Assembly (NCBI GenBank): GCA_033721095.1
Contig: JAWWBG010000028.1
Span: 1 to 17,396, forward strand
Direction: 5' to 3'
DNA: 17,396 nt
Origin: JAWWBG01 sp033721095
GTDB lineage: Bacteria; Actinomycetota; Nitriliruptoria; Nitriliruptorales; Nitriliruptoraceae
Shown in pieces: positions 1 to 7,909 of this stretch. Each line of letters starts with the position of its first letter. Within the stretch, counting starts at the first letter, position 1. The translations under genes and the position numbers were made by a program. The notes under the pieces are model-generated. The model worked only from the letters and a program-made list of their open reading frames with translations. It was not told where the DNA came from and did no database searches.

Positions 1-13
1 GGTCGGCAGGCCC

Positions 14-30
14 GCGACGATTAGCGTCGC
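14..30. promoter_or_regulatory. Small inverted repeat upstream of the first gene
   Basis: GCGACG (14-19) and CGTCGC (25-30) form a perfect 6-bp inverted repeat around a 5-nt loop, 19 bp before the first ATG. It could be the end of an upstream terminator or a small operator. There is no T-run after it, and the window edge hides what lies upstream, so the role is undetermined. Confidence 0.25.
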
Positions 31-48
31 CCCGAACGGGAGGCGCCG

Positions 49-894
49 ATGCCGGATCTCAATGCCCTGCTGGCCGACCTCGAGGCCGAGCACGAGGCCC
101 TCGACGCACTCGTGGCCGACCTCGACGACGAGCAGTGGGACCTGCCCACGCCGGCCGAGGGCTGGTCGATCCGCGACCAGATCAGCCATCTCGCCTTCTT
201 CGACACGCAGGCGAGACGGTCCATCGAGGACCCCGAGGCCTTCACCAGGGACGTCGAGGAGTACCTGACGCGCGCGCTGACCGAGGGTGAGCAGCCAACC
301 GACGATGTCGACATGGGCCGGGCCATGAGGCCAGCGGACCTGCTCGCCCACTGGCGGCAGGAACGCAAGGCCCTCGTCGCTGCCGGGGCGACCCAGGATC
401 CCAAGCGACGGTGCCCGTGGTTCGGGCCCGAGATGGGCATCGCGAGCTTCCTCACCGCCCGGCTCATGGAAACCTGGGCACACGGACTTGACGTCGAGGA
501 CACCCTCGGTGTCCGCCGAGAGGTGACCGACCGGTTGGCGCACATCTGCCACATCGGCATCGGCGCCCGGCCGTTCGCGTATGCGAGTCGCCAGATGGAG
601 ATGCCCGACGACCCGATCCGGATCGAGGTCACCCTGCCGTCCGGTGCCCTGTGGACCTGGGGCCCCGAGGACGCCGCCGACCGGATCACGGGCACGGCGC
701 TGGACCTCGCGATGATCGTGATTCAACGCCGCAACCCGGCCGACACGAACATCCAGGTGACCGGGGACGCCGCGACCGAGTGGATCGGCATCGCCCAGGC
801 GTTCGCGGGCCTGCCGACCACCAATCGCGAAGCCGGCCTCTTCGACCCGATTGCGCCGTCGCAAGCCCACGGCGAGAATGTCGAGCTGCCGTGA
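49..894 (+). CDS. TIGR03084-type metal-binding protein (maleylpyruvate isomerase N-terminal / DinB-like fold)
   Basis: This 281-residue protein opens with a helical segment and a GWSIRDQISHLAFFD stretch that is typical of the mycothiol-dependent maleylpyruvate isomerase / DinB four-helix fold. H47 and the pair E141 and H145 (E-x3-H) match the expected metal-site pattern of one His plus E-x3-H. The length and sequence fit the actinobacterial family TIGR03084, whose reaction is not established. In the superfamily such proteins act as metal-dependent thiol or sugar-thiol transferases or isomerases in the cytoplasm. The ATG is preceded by GGGAGG with 6-nt spacing, a good ribosome site. The TGA overlaps the GTG start of the enoyl-CoA hydratase (GTGA, 891-894), so translation is probably coupled and the protein probably serves the same acyl-CoA pathway. 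Family recognition is strong; substrate is unknown. Confidence 0.85.
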   Translation: MPDLNALLADLEAEHEALDALVADLDDEQWDLPTPAEGWSIRDQISHLAFFDTQARRSIEDPEAFTRDVEEYLTRALTEGEQPTDDVDMGRAMRPADLLAHWRQERKALVAAGATQDPKRRCPWFGPEMGIASFLTARLMETWAHGLDVEDTLGVRREVTDRLAHICHIGIGARPFAYASRQMEMPDDPIRIEVTLPSGALWTWGPEDAADRITGTALDLAMIVIQRRNPADTNIQVTGDAATEWIGIAQAFAGLPTTNREAGLFDPIAPSQAHGENVELP

Positions 895-1658
895 GCGATG
901 CGCCTCTGCTGGTCGAGACAACCCGAGGGGTCGCGACACTCACCCTGAATCGGCCCGACAACCGCAACGCGTTGTCACCCGAGCTGCTCAACGCGCTGGC
1001 CGACGCGTTCGAGGCCGCGACCGCCGACGACGCCGTGCGCGTGATCGTGCTGACGGCCGTCGAGCCCGCCTTCTGCGCCGGTGCCGACCTCAAGGCCGCC
1101 TCCTCCGACGTGATCGCCAAGGTCGACCTCCCCGGCATCTTCGACCTCATCCAGCTCGGTCCGAAGCCGGTCGTCGGGAGGATCAGCGGCCACTGCACCG
1201 GCGGGGGCGTCGGGCTCGCGGCGGCCTGCGACATCTCGATCGCCGCCGACGACGTGATGTTCGGCTTCACGGAGGTCCGCATCGGCGCCGCACCGGCGAT
1301 GATCTCGGTGGTGTGCCTGCCCAAGATGCGCCGCGGCGACGCACTCGAGCTGTTCCTGTCAGGCGAGAAGGTCAGCGCAGCCCGGGCCGCCGAGGTCGGG
1401 ATCATCAACCGCGCCGTCCCCCGCGACCCGCTCGACGCGGCCGTCGCGGGGCTGGTGGCCAAGCTGGTCCGCGGCGGCCCGAGCGCGCTGGCGGCCGCGA
1501 AGCGCCTGGTGTTCGACGTGCCCGACATGGCCGACCGCGCCACGGCGTTCGCCGAGACGCAGCAGCGCTCGATCGAGCTGTTCACGTCGCCCGAGGCCGC
1601 CGAAGGTTTGAGCGCCTTCCGCGAGAAGCGCGATCCGAGCTGGGTGCCCACCGAGTGA
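891..1658 (+). CDS. Enoyl-CoA hydratase/isomerase (crotonase) family protein
   Basis: A 255-residue crotonase-fold protein. It shows an N-terminal LTLNRPDNRNALS block, the oxyanion-hole segment FCAGADLK (residues 61-68), a second oxyanion glycine run GHCTGGGVGLAAACD (100-113), and FTEVRIGAAPAMIS (126-139). Members hydrate or isomerise trans-2-enoyl-CoA in fatty-acid or branched-chain acid breakdown. E128 corresponds to Glu164 of rat mitochondrial hydratase. The Glu144 position, 20 residues earlier, is G108 here, as I recall for LiuC/AtuE-like hydratases of branched substrates, so a branched or carboxylated enoyl-CoA is a plausible substrate. The GTG start is chosen because it overlaps the previous TGA and places the conserved N-terminus correctly; longer upstream reading would overlap the previous gene. 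It is coupled to the thioesterase by another GTGA overlap (1655-1658). Confidence 0.88.
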   Translation: MSDAPLLVETTRGVATLTLNRPDNRNALSPELLNALADAFEAATADDAVRVIVLTAVEPAFCAGADLKAASSDVIAKVDLPGIFDLIQLGPKPVVGRISGHCTGGGVGLAAACDISIAADDVMFGFTEVRIGAAPAMISVVCLPKMRRGDALELFLSGEKVSAARAAEVGIINRAVPRDPLDAAVAGLVAKLVRGGPSALAAAKRLVFDVPDMADRATAFAETQQRSIELFTSPEAAEGLSAFREKRDPSWVPTE

Positions 1659-2461
1659 GCGAGATCCAGCCGGCGACCTTCCGGGCCGAACGCATCGGCA
1701 CCGGCGAGTACGCCGTCGAGCTCGAGCAGCGCTGGGTCCTGCCGTTCGGATCGCTGTTCGGCGGCGCGATCATGGCCGCACCCCTGGCAGCCCTTGACGA
1801 GCACACCGGCGGGCGCAACGTCGTGGCTGCCAGCTGCCACTTCCTGCGGCCGGGCCAGCCGGGCACCTGTGTCATCGAGATCGAGGACGTCAAGGAAGGT
1901 CGGACCGCCTCGACCCATCGAGCCACCCTGCACAGCCAGGGCCAGCCGATCGCGACCCTGCTCGCAACCGTCGGGCCCGAGACCGAGGGCAAGCCGGTCT
2001 TCGCCGATCCCCCACCGCCCATTCCGGACCGGTCCGGCTGCAGCGATCCGCGCGATCCCGCCGCCATGGGCGACCACTGGATCCCGTTCCAGGACGTCCT
2101 TGCTCCCAACGACCGGCTCGTGCGGTTCAAGTCGGGCGAGGTCCTCGACGAGCCAGACATCGCCTCGTGGCTGCGGCTCGCCGACGACGAGCCGATCGAC
2201 GCGGCCCGACTGGCGTTGCTGGCCGACAACTGGCCGCCGGCACCGTGGCTGCTCGGGACGTACGGCATCATGACCACGGTCGAGCTCAACCTGCACATGT
2301 TCAGCTCCGGTCACCGGGGTTGGACCATCGGCCAGATGCGCGCCCGTGCGCTGTTCGACGGCCTGTTCACCGTCAGTGGCACCCTCTGGACCGAGGAGGG
2401 CACACCGATCGGCGAATGGCGCCAGGTCGCCCTCTTCTCACCGTTCGACGAGCAGGACTGA
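1655..2461 (+). CDS. Acyl-CoA thioesterase family protein (double hotdog)
   Basis: This 268-residue protein has two hotdog-like halves. The first begins near LEQRWVLPFGSLFGGAIMAAPLAAL, where the GG-start helix is characteristic. The second runs from about residue 205 (TTVELNLHMF) to GLFTVSGTLWTEEGTPIGEWRQ near the C-terminus. This layout matches the TesB-like/4HBT_3 thioesterase family, which hydrolyses acyl-CoA to free acid and CoA in the cytoplasm. The catalytic Asp of classical TesB is not obvious: the equivalent segment reads VELNLH rather than LDH, as in many actinobacterial members. The substrate is therefore open. The GTG start overlaps the hydratase TGA by four bases, indicating one transcript and coupled translation. 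The next gene follows after 32 bp on the same strand. Confidence 0.82.
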   Translation: MSEIQPATFRAERIGTGEYAVELEQRWVLPFGSLFGGAIMAAPLAALDEHTGGRNVVAASCHFLRPGQPGTCVIEIEDVKEGRTASTHRATLHSQGQPIATLLATVGPETEGKPVFADPPPPIPDRSGCSDPRDPAAMGDHWIPFQDVLAPNDRLVRFKSGEVLDEPDIASWLRLADDEPIDAARLALLADNWPPAPWLLGTYGIMTTVELNLHMFSSGHRGWTIGQMRARALFDGLFTVSGTLWTEEGTPIGEWRQVALFSPFDEQD

Positions 2462-2493
2462 GCTGCCGAAGTCCCGAACCAGTTGAGGTGGAG

Positions 2494-5439
2494 ATGACAA
2501 CCCAGCCCCGGTCGCGCGGCCGCGCCGGCACGTCGGTCCTCGCCGCCTTCACGATGGCCATGGCTGCCCTGGTGGCCAGCGTTCCGACTCGTCCAGCACA
2601 GGCGCAGACTGCTGGCATCCGCGCCGGTGTCGGCGTGGTCGACGCGACGTGGTTCGTGGGTGCAGCCGCCGGCCAGTACGGCACGACCGCCAACGGCGAG
2701 GTCCTCAGCCCGGGCCAGTTCTCGACCCTCAAGGTGCCGTCGTGGGGCATCCAGTCGCGCCTGTCGATTCGGGCGATCGTCGTGGAGGGCAACAACGGCG
2801 AACGCGTGGCGCTGGTCAAGTCCGACAACTACCTGGCGCAGGACTACCTGAGCCGCCGCGTCGGCCAGTTGCTCGACGCCGCCGGGTCCCAGGTCGGCTA
2901 TGAGGGCATCGTCCACGCTGCCTCCCACAACCACTCCTCGCCCTACTACGCGACACCATCAGCCGGTGTGTGGCTGTTCCAGGATGTCTTCGACCTGCGC
3001 TTCTTCGAGTACCAGGCGCGCGCGATGGCCGACGCGATCCTCGAGGCGGAGGCCAACCTGGTTCCGGCACGCGTCGGCGCCACAGTCGTCGAGCACGAGC
3101 TGTACAAGGGCAACATCATGCGGGCCCAGGCCGCCTTCGACGGCTCGCCGACCGGGTTCCCCAACGACTGGGGCGACAAGGAGCTGATCGTCCTGCGGTT
3201 CGACGACCTGTCGGACCCCGAGGATCCGCAGCCGCTCGCGACGTGGATGAACTGGGGACAGCATCCGGAGTCACTGGACAGCTACGACCTGATCTCGGCG
3301 GATTTCCTGGGACCGCTGGAACGGTTCGTCGACGAGGCCACCGGCGCGCCGTTGGTGTTCAGCCAGGGCGACGTCGGGTCGGCCGAGGGCCCCTACGACG
3401 GCTGGAATCGCGGACGGATGTCCGACGGCACGCTGATCGCCTGGGCGCATGTCGGCTACGCCCAGACCGAACGTGGCGCCCGGCTGCTGGCCGACGACGT
3501 CATCGCCGCGTTCGAGCACATCGGCGCGACGGGCGGCGATCTCGGGTGGCTCAACGACTTCGAGGTCGGGATCATCAACGGCTGGGTGCCCGGCCCCCTG
3601 TCACACCCCTACCCATCGGCCGCAGCGTGCTCGACCGACCGGACGCTGGTCGGCGACCCCGGTGTCCTGTTCCCGGCCGGGTGCGAGCGCGGCGACTTCG
3701 ACACCATCGACCCGCTGGTGCAGGCCAACCTGGCCCTGCACGAGGTCGGCGTCCCGATCCCGTCCAACTACACGCTGCCGGCCGGTGGCGCCGCCGAGGA
3801 GAACTTCCGCATCCACCTCCAGGCAGTCAAGCTGGGCCCCATCCTGCTCGCGTCGTGCTCGTGCGAGGCGCAGGTCGACCTGATCCTCAACCTCAAGTCC
3901 CGCGCCAACGACGTGGTTGGCGACCAGTACGACGGCTGGGACTGGCTCACGGATGATCCCCACACCGACTGTTCGGAGGCGGACGGATCGTGGTCGTGCG
4001 TCTACGACCACCCGGGCGTCGGTGGCCGCGAGTGGTCGTTCGACCAGGCCGCGTTCGCCAAGTGGCAGGCCCAGGTCCACAACCCCGCGGATGGCTGGGA
4101 CGCGCTCGACAACATCCTGTTCGCCAACGAGGACCCCGCCGACCCCGCGGACGTGTACGGCAACTTCTCGACCGAGGAGCTCGACTCCGACACCGGCTTC
4201 CCGCTCGTCGTCGGGCTCGGACACACCGGCGACTACAACGGGTACACCGTCAGCTATCGCGAGTACATCGCCTACGACCACTACCGCAAGGCGCTGACCT
4301 CGTACGGGCCGCACACCGCAGACTGGATGGTCACGTGGCTGGTGCGGATGGCGCGGTCACTCAATGACCCGTCCTACGACTGGGAGGCGACGCTGGCCGC
4401 CGTCGATCCGACCGCGCCCGCACGTGGGGATGCCGACGAGGCCCGGCAGGTCGCGCTGGCCGAGACGCTGGGGGCTGCATCGGGCCCGGCGTACGAGCTG
4501 TGGCAACAGACGCTTCCCTCGGACCTCGGCCCAATCGAGATCCTCGAGCAGCCCGAGTCGATCCGCCGGTTCGACGGGACGCTGGTGACCTGGCGTGGCG
4601 GGTCGAATGCCGTTGACCAGCCGGCCGCGCGCGTGGAGCGGCTGGTGAACGGCAGCTGGGAGCCGTGGGCCGACATGACCGGCGAGGTCCAGGTGACCCT
4701 CGACCTGCCCGAGGGCGTGCTGGGTGCCGCGGAGGCGTCGATCGGTCCCGTCGAGTGGATCTGGCACGCCAACGTCGAGGCCTTCACGGGCGGTCCGAAC
4801 TCAGACCTCGAGAACACGCCACCGGGGACCTACCGGTTCGTGATCGACGGTCAGTCACGGGTGTCGGGGGCGACCGAGCCCTATCACCTCGAGTCCGACC
4901 CGTTCGCGATCGACGTCTGGGACGGTATCGACCCGGGTCGGCTGAGCTTTGACCCGGACACACGAACGGCGGCGCTGACGACGGACCCGGTCGTCTACCC
5001 GCGCACGTACGAGTCGAGTGTCCCGTTCATCGGCGACGACGGTCGCGGGCTGCCGGATCCCGAGACGGGCGAAGACACGCTGACGGTCTGCGAGACCTGC
5101 TCGTTCCGCCCGTGGGCCTTCGAGGGCGAGGTCGCGTCGGTGGAGCTCACGATTCGCCGGCCGGATGGGTCAGCCGAAGCCCGGACGATGGCGAGGGTCG
5201 ATGACGGCCGGTTCGAGGTCGTGCTCGAGGACGTGGAACCTGGCGACATCATCGAGGTCACGCCCGGCGACATCCTCGACCAGGCCGGCAACACGAACAG
5301 TCAGGCCAGCAACGCCATCGAGCTCGGCGACGACCTGTCACCGGTTCGGAGTCCGTTGCCCGCCACCGGCGGCGGCATCGTCCTCGCGATGTTGGCGCTG
5401 CTCGGCCTCACCGCCATCGGCCAACGCCGACGCGCCTGA
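2494..5439 (+). CDS. Secreted, sortase-anchored neutral/alkaline ceramidase-like hydrolase
   Basis: A 981-residue exported protein. Residues 1-37 are a Sec signal peptide (basic N-region, hydrophobic core, likely cleavage after AQA). The catalytic part (about 41-640) matches the neutral/alkaline ceramidase family, zinc enzymes that hydrolyse N-acyl-sphingosine to sphingosine and fatty acid. Visible landmarks are SHNHSSP (H145, H147), WGQHPES (H257), QGDVGSAEG (291-299), E458 in CSCEAQ, and the YNGY and YGPHTADW block (581-611). Candidate zinc ligands by comparison with the Pseudomonas enzyme are H145 or H147, H257, E458 and Y584. A beta-rich ceramidase C-terminal domain follows (about 650-800), then an extra domain. 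The end is LPATG (955-959), a hydrophobic stretch and QRRRA, a sortase signal. The ATG has a GAGGTGG ribosome site. Actual ceramide activity is not certain; many bacterial members are uncharacterised. Confidence 0.85.
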   Translation: MTTQPRSRGRAGTSVLAAFTMAMAALVASVPTRPAQAQTAGIRAGVGVVDATWFVGAAAGQYGTTANGEVLSPGQFSTLKVPSWGIQSRLSIRAIVVEGNNGERVALVKSDNYLAQDYLSRRVGQLLDAAGSQVGYEGIVHAASHNHSSPYYATPSAGVWLFQDVFDLRFFEYQARAMADAILEAEANLVPARVGATVVEHELYKGNIMRAQAAFDGSPTGFPNDWGDKELIVLRFDDLSDPEDPQPLATWMNWGQHPESLDSYDLISADFLGPLERFVDEATGAPLVFSQGDVGSAEGPYDGWNRGRMSDGTLIAWAHVGYAQTERGARLLADDVIAAFEHIGATGGDLGWLNDFEVGIINGWVPGPLSHPYPSAAACSTDRTLVGDPGVLFPAGCERGDFDTIDPLVQANLALHEVGVPIPSNYTLPAGGAAEENFRIHLQAVKLGPILLASCSCEAQVDLILNLKSRANDVVGDQYDGWDWLTDDPHTDCSEADGSWSCVYDHPGVGGREWSFDQAAFAKWQAQVHNPADGWDALDNILFANEDPADPADVYGNFSTEELDSDTGFPLVVGLGHTGDYNGYTVSYREYIAYDHYRKALTSYGPHTADWMVTWLVRMARSLNDPSYDWEATLAAVDPTAPARGDADEARQVALAETLGAASGPAYELWQQTLPSDLGPIEILEQPESIRRFDGTLVTWRGGSNAVDQPAARVERLVNGSWEPWADMTGEVQVTLDLPEGVLGAAEASIGPVEWIWHANVEAFTGGPNSDLENTPPGTYRFVIDGQSRVSGATEPYHLESDPFAIDVWDGIDPGRLSFDPDTRTAALTTDPVVYPRTYESSVPFIGDDGRGLPDPETGEDTLTVCETCSFRPWAFEGEVASVELTIRRPDGSAEARTMARVDDGRFEVVLEDVEPGDIIEVTPGDILDQAGNTNSQASNAIELGDDLSPVRSPLPATGGGIVLAMLALLGLTAIGQRRRA

Positions 5440-5461
5440 CGAACACAAGAGGACCCGTCAG
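5436..5461. terminator. Possible bidirectional hairpin between convergent genes
   Basis: CTGACG (5436-5441) and CGTCAG (5456-5461) form a 6-bp inverted repeat with a 14-nt loop. It spans the TGA stops of both the ceramidase-like gene and the convergent tadG-like gene. The convergent stop codons produce part of the symmetry by themselves, and there is no T-run, so this is only a weak terminator candidate. Confidence 0.25.
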
Positions 5462-7308
5462 CGAATCAGGCCGAAGTTGATCCGGGGCGGAGGGATGTTC
5501 GTCTCCGGATTCGGCGTAAGCGTGACGAACCCGCCACCAACGGCCACCATCGTGCGCCCATAGAACTGGGCGTCCGTGAACGTTGCGTCTGCACCACCCG
5601 CCAGCTTGATGTGTGCATTCGGGATGAAGTACGAACCGGAGATGAACTGTACGCCGTTGCCGCCAAAGGCATGCTCCGCGGTGCTGTTCGACCACAACGC
5701 CAACGGCGCGAAGCAGGCTGCGGTGGGCGGCTGGGCGGGCTGGTCGAGAATGTTGCAGCCCGTGTGCATGACGGGCGAGCCCGCGACGAACTCTCGACGA
5801 ACGCTGCGCCAGTCGACGTTGCCATTGTTGACGTCCACGCCAAGGCCGCTCGCGCCATTGACATAGACAAAGACGTCGTCGAGCACCGTTGTCGTGGTGT
5901 TGGACGTGCGGCGAAGACCCTGCCCTCGGAAGTAGACAACAGCCCCGGCGCTGGTTCCCCTGATGGTGAGGTTCGTGACCTGCTGCTGGACCGGCTGGTT
6001 GAACACCACGTGCGTGACATCGGTGAAGATGATGCTGTTGGCGTTGCTGGGGTTGGCGCACGTCACGTGGATCTTGGTCTGCCCCGGCGTGTTCGCGAGG
6101 TTCGCCCCGGGCGGACAGCTGTTGATGATGGTCCATCCGTCAGCAGGCGTCAGGGCGGCACCTTGCAGCGCAGCGTGCAGCCGGTCGAGGAACGGAGGCA
6201 GCGCGGGCTCCGTCGAGTCGAGGGGTGGCGGACAAGCGGGCGTGTCGCCGTAGAAGGGGTAACGCTGGTTTCCCGTCGTGCTGTACGCGGGGTATGAGGC
6301 CTGACAGTTGACGAGCCAGTCCACGGAACTGCGGCCGTAGCGCGTCGTGCGAGGAAAGACGCCGACCCCCAGCCCTGTTGTGCCTGCACCGCCGAGGCTG
6401 GCCGGCAGGCAGTCCGCCAAACCAGCCCCTGGATGAGACGTACCAGCGTTCCCGCTCCCTAGTGCGAAGGAGCCGACCTGCCCCTGGGCGCAGATGGTCC
6501 CCGTGCTCGGGTTGATGGTGTACCGCGTGCCGGTGCGACAGTCACTGGAGCCAGTCCCGGCTGAGCCGTTGCTGTCGACCGTGATGCGTCCGGGGAACCG
6601 AGTCCCGTCAGCGTCGACGCGGTCCGTCACCATGAAGCCCGCGTTGGTTCCGTCAGCCGTCAGCGCGTTGCAGGCGACCTGCTCGAGAACGATGAGAGAG
6701 GCAATGTCCTCGGGCAGTTCCTCCTCGAAGTAGACGCCGACGGCATCGGCGGCGGGGTTCCCCGAGAACAGGCCTGCAACGGGACCGAAGATGTAATCGC
6801 GCTGCCGCTGGACCGTGACCTTGACGCGGTCGCACGGTCCGCCGTCGAGATCCTCGTTGATCGCCTGGCCCTCGACCGTCATCGTTGGATCGTCGTCCGG
6901 GACAGGACTCATGATCGAGATGGTGAACGGAGCTGCGGTGGTCGTCACGGTGACCGGGGTGGTGCTCTCGTCGACGCACCCGTCGGCATCCAGCGTCGCG
7001 AAGTCCGAGTTCGAGCAGGCATTGCGCGCCGCCGTGTGTTCCGCTGATCCTGGAGCCAGTTCCTCGGCGTTGGCGAAGGCGTAGTCGACAGCGGCATGGC
7101 AGGCGTCGACATACCCGCCGCCACCCCGGATGGCATTGACGGCGGCGACGGACGCGAAGTCCGAGATCGTCTGGTTGTCACGGACGTCGGCCCGTGCAAA
7201 GCCGAGGTCAATCGCGAGGGCAACCATGAGGAACAACAGGACCAACGAAATCGTGACGATGATGGCGACGGCGCCGCCGTCGTTGGGCGAGCGGCGGAGT
7301 CGCATCAT
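5458..7308 (-). CDS. TadG-like pseudopilin/adhesin with beta-rich C-terminal region (TadG2)
   Basis: This 616-residue protein starts with MMRLRRSPNDGGAVAIIV, a short basic cytoplasmic end and one membrane helix (about 13-35) followed by AIDLGFARADVRDNQ. That is the N-terminal Tad/TadG signature (Flp pilus assembly, PF13400 type). There is no Glu at +5 after the glycine, so it differs from processed TadE/F pilins. The long exterior part has many cysteines, mostly scattered singly. From about residue 430 it contains valine/threonine/glycine-rich beta strands ending in a GSYFIPNAHIKLAGG-like segment. That segment resembles the beta-helix ends seen in PilX-like pseudopilins and other surface proteins. 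The start overlaps the stop of TadE3 (ATGA, 7305-7308), so the two are translated together. Location is the cell envelope, with the bulk outside. The role is inferred: minor pilus component or tip adhesin. Confidence 0.72.
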   Translation of the reverse strand: MMRLRRSPNDGGAVAIIVTISLVLLFLMVALAIDLGFARADVRDNQTISDFASVAAVNAIRGGGGYVDACHAAVDYAFANAEELAPGSAEHTAARNACSNSDFATLDADGCVDESTTPVTVTTTAAPFTISIMSPVPDDDPTMTVEGQAINEDLDGGPCDRVKVTVQRQRDYIFGPVAGLFSGNPAADAVGVYFEEELPEDIASLIVLEQVACNALTADGTNAGFMVTDRVDADGTRFPGRITVDSNGSAGTGSSDCRTGTRYTINPSTGTICAQGQVGSFALGSGNAGTSHPGAGLADCLPASLGGAGTTGLGVGVFPRTTRYGRSSVDWLVNCQASYPAYSTTGNQRYPFYGDTPACPPPLDSTEPALPPFLDRLHAALQGAALTPADGWTIINSCPPGANLANTPGQTKIHVTCANPSNANSIIFTDVTHVVFNQPVQQQVTNLTIRGTSAGAVVYFRGQGLRRTSNTTTTVLDDVFVYVNGASGLGVDVNNGNVDWRSVRREFVAGSPVMHTGCNILDQPAQPPTAACFAPLALWSNSTAEHAFGGNGVQFISGSYFIPNAHIKLAGGADATFTDAQFYGRTMVAVGGGFVTLTPNPETNIPPPRINFGLIR

Positions 7309-7823
7309 GCGGCTGGCTCGTAGACGGACACCGCATCAGCCGCGAGTGTCGGCGTCATCCGGACGAAGACCGCTTGGATCTCGGTTGGCATCCGAATGCT
7401 CACCTGGACCCAAGGATCGCCCGTGGGCAGGCCTGTGTTGTCAACGACCTGCGGTGGACAGTTGCTGGCCGGCGGGATGGCAGCCGGCGTGTTCAGCGTG
7501 TCGAGCTCGTACCAGTGGCGCTCGACCACGGTCCCGTCCCAGTACATGACGCACAGCAGCGCCGTGTCGCGGTTGGTGACGCCCGAGGACGTGGTGCTGG
7601 CCCGCTCGGCGACGGCGTCAAACGCGCCCATGGCAGGAAACTGCGGAGACGCGAACGTCGCACCGAACCGGGAGGCCTCGCGGGCTGCGTGGCTGATCTG
7701 CTGCTGCTCGTTCAGGACGAGCCCGCCGTAGAGCAGGCCGAACAGCAGCACGAGCAGGATCGGCAGCACGAGTGCGAACTCGACGGCGTTTGCTCCGCCA
7801 TCGCGTCGCCACGAGCGCATCAT
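7305..7823 (-). CDS. TadE-like pseudopilin (TadE3)
   Basis: A 172-residue protein starting MMRSWRRDGGANAVEFALVLP. It has a basic leader, a glycine (G10), Glu at +5 (E15), and one membrane helix to about residue 37, followed by SHAAREASRFGA. This is the TadE signature (PF07811 type); TadE proteins are minor pseudopilins processed by a TadV-type prepilin peptidase at G|x4E. The exterior domain (about 50-172) has two cysteines (in LLCVMYW and SNCPPQ) and ends in a conserved-looking strand VQVSIRMPTEIQAVF. It is not closely similar to TadE1 and TadE2 beyond the N-terminus. I chose the ATG at 7823, with GGGG about six bases upstream, over an in-frame TTG four codons earlier. It is the first gene after the 189-bp gap and is coupled to TadG2. 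Confidence 0.78.
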   Translation of the reverse strand: MMRSWRRDGGANAVEFALVLPILLVLLFGLLYGGLVLNEQQQISHAAREASRFGATFASPQFPAMGAFDAVAERASTTSSGVTNRDTALLCVMYWDGTVVERHWYELDTLNTPAAIPPASNCPPQVVDNTGLPTGDPWVQVSIRMPTEIQAVFVRMTPTLAADAVSVYEPAA

Positions 7824-7909
7824 GTTTGGCCCCAAGCCGCGGTGCCCACCACCGCCATCCGGATCGGCGGCAGATGGTACGGCACCGATTGGCGCATGTC
7901 TGGGCCGGA

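Noticed and set aside
686..2314. 542-codon open frame on the minus strand across the hydratase and thioesterase genes
   Set aside because: The plus strand holds two clear family proteins with coupled starts there; the opposite frame has low-complexity composition and no motif.
2494..2610. Twin-arginine (Tat) signal on the ceramidase-like protein
   Set aside because: The N-region reads PRSRGRAG, with no adjacent arginine pair followed by the Tat consensus; an ordinary Sec signal fits better.
7824..7835. TTG start for TadE3 four codons upstream of the chosen ATG
   Set aside because: The upstream sequence has no good ribosome site for it; the ATG has GGGG at suitable spacing and gives the normal leader.
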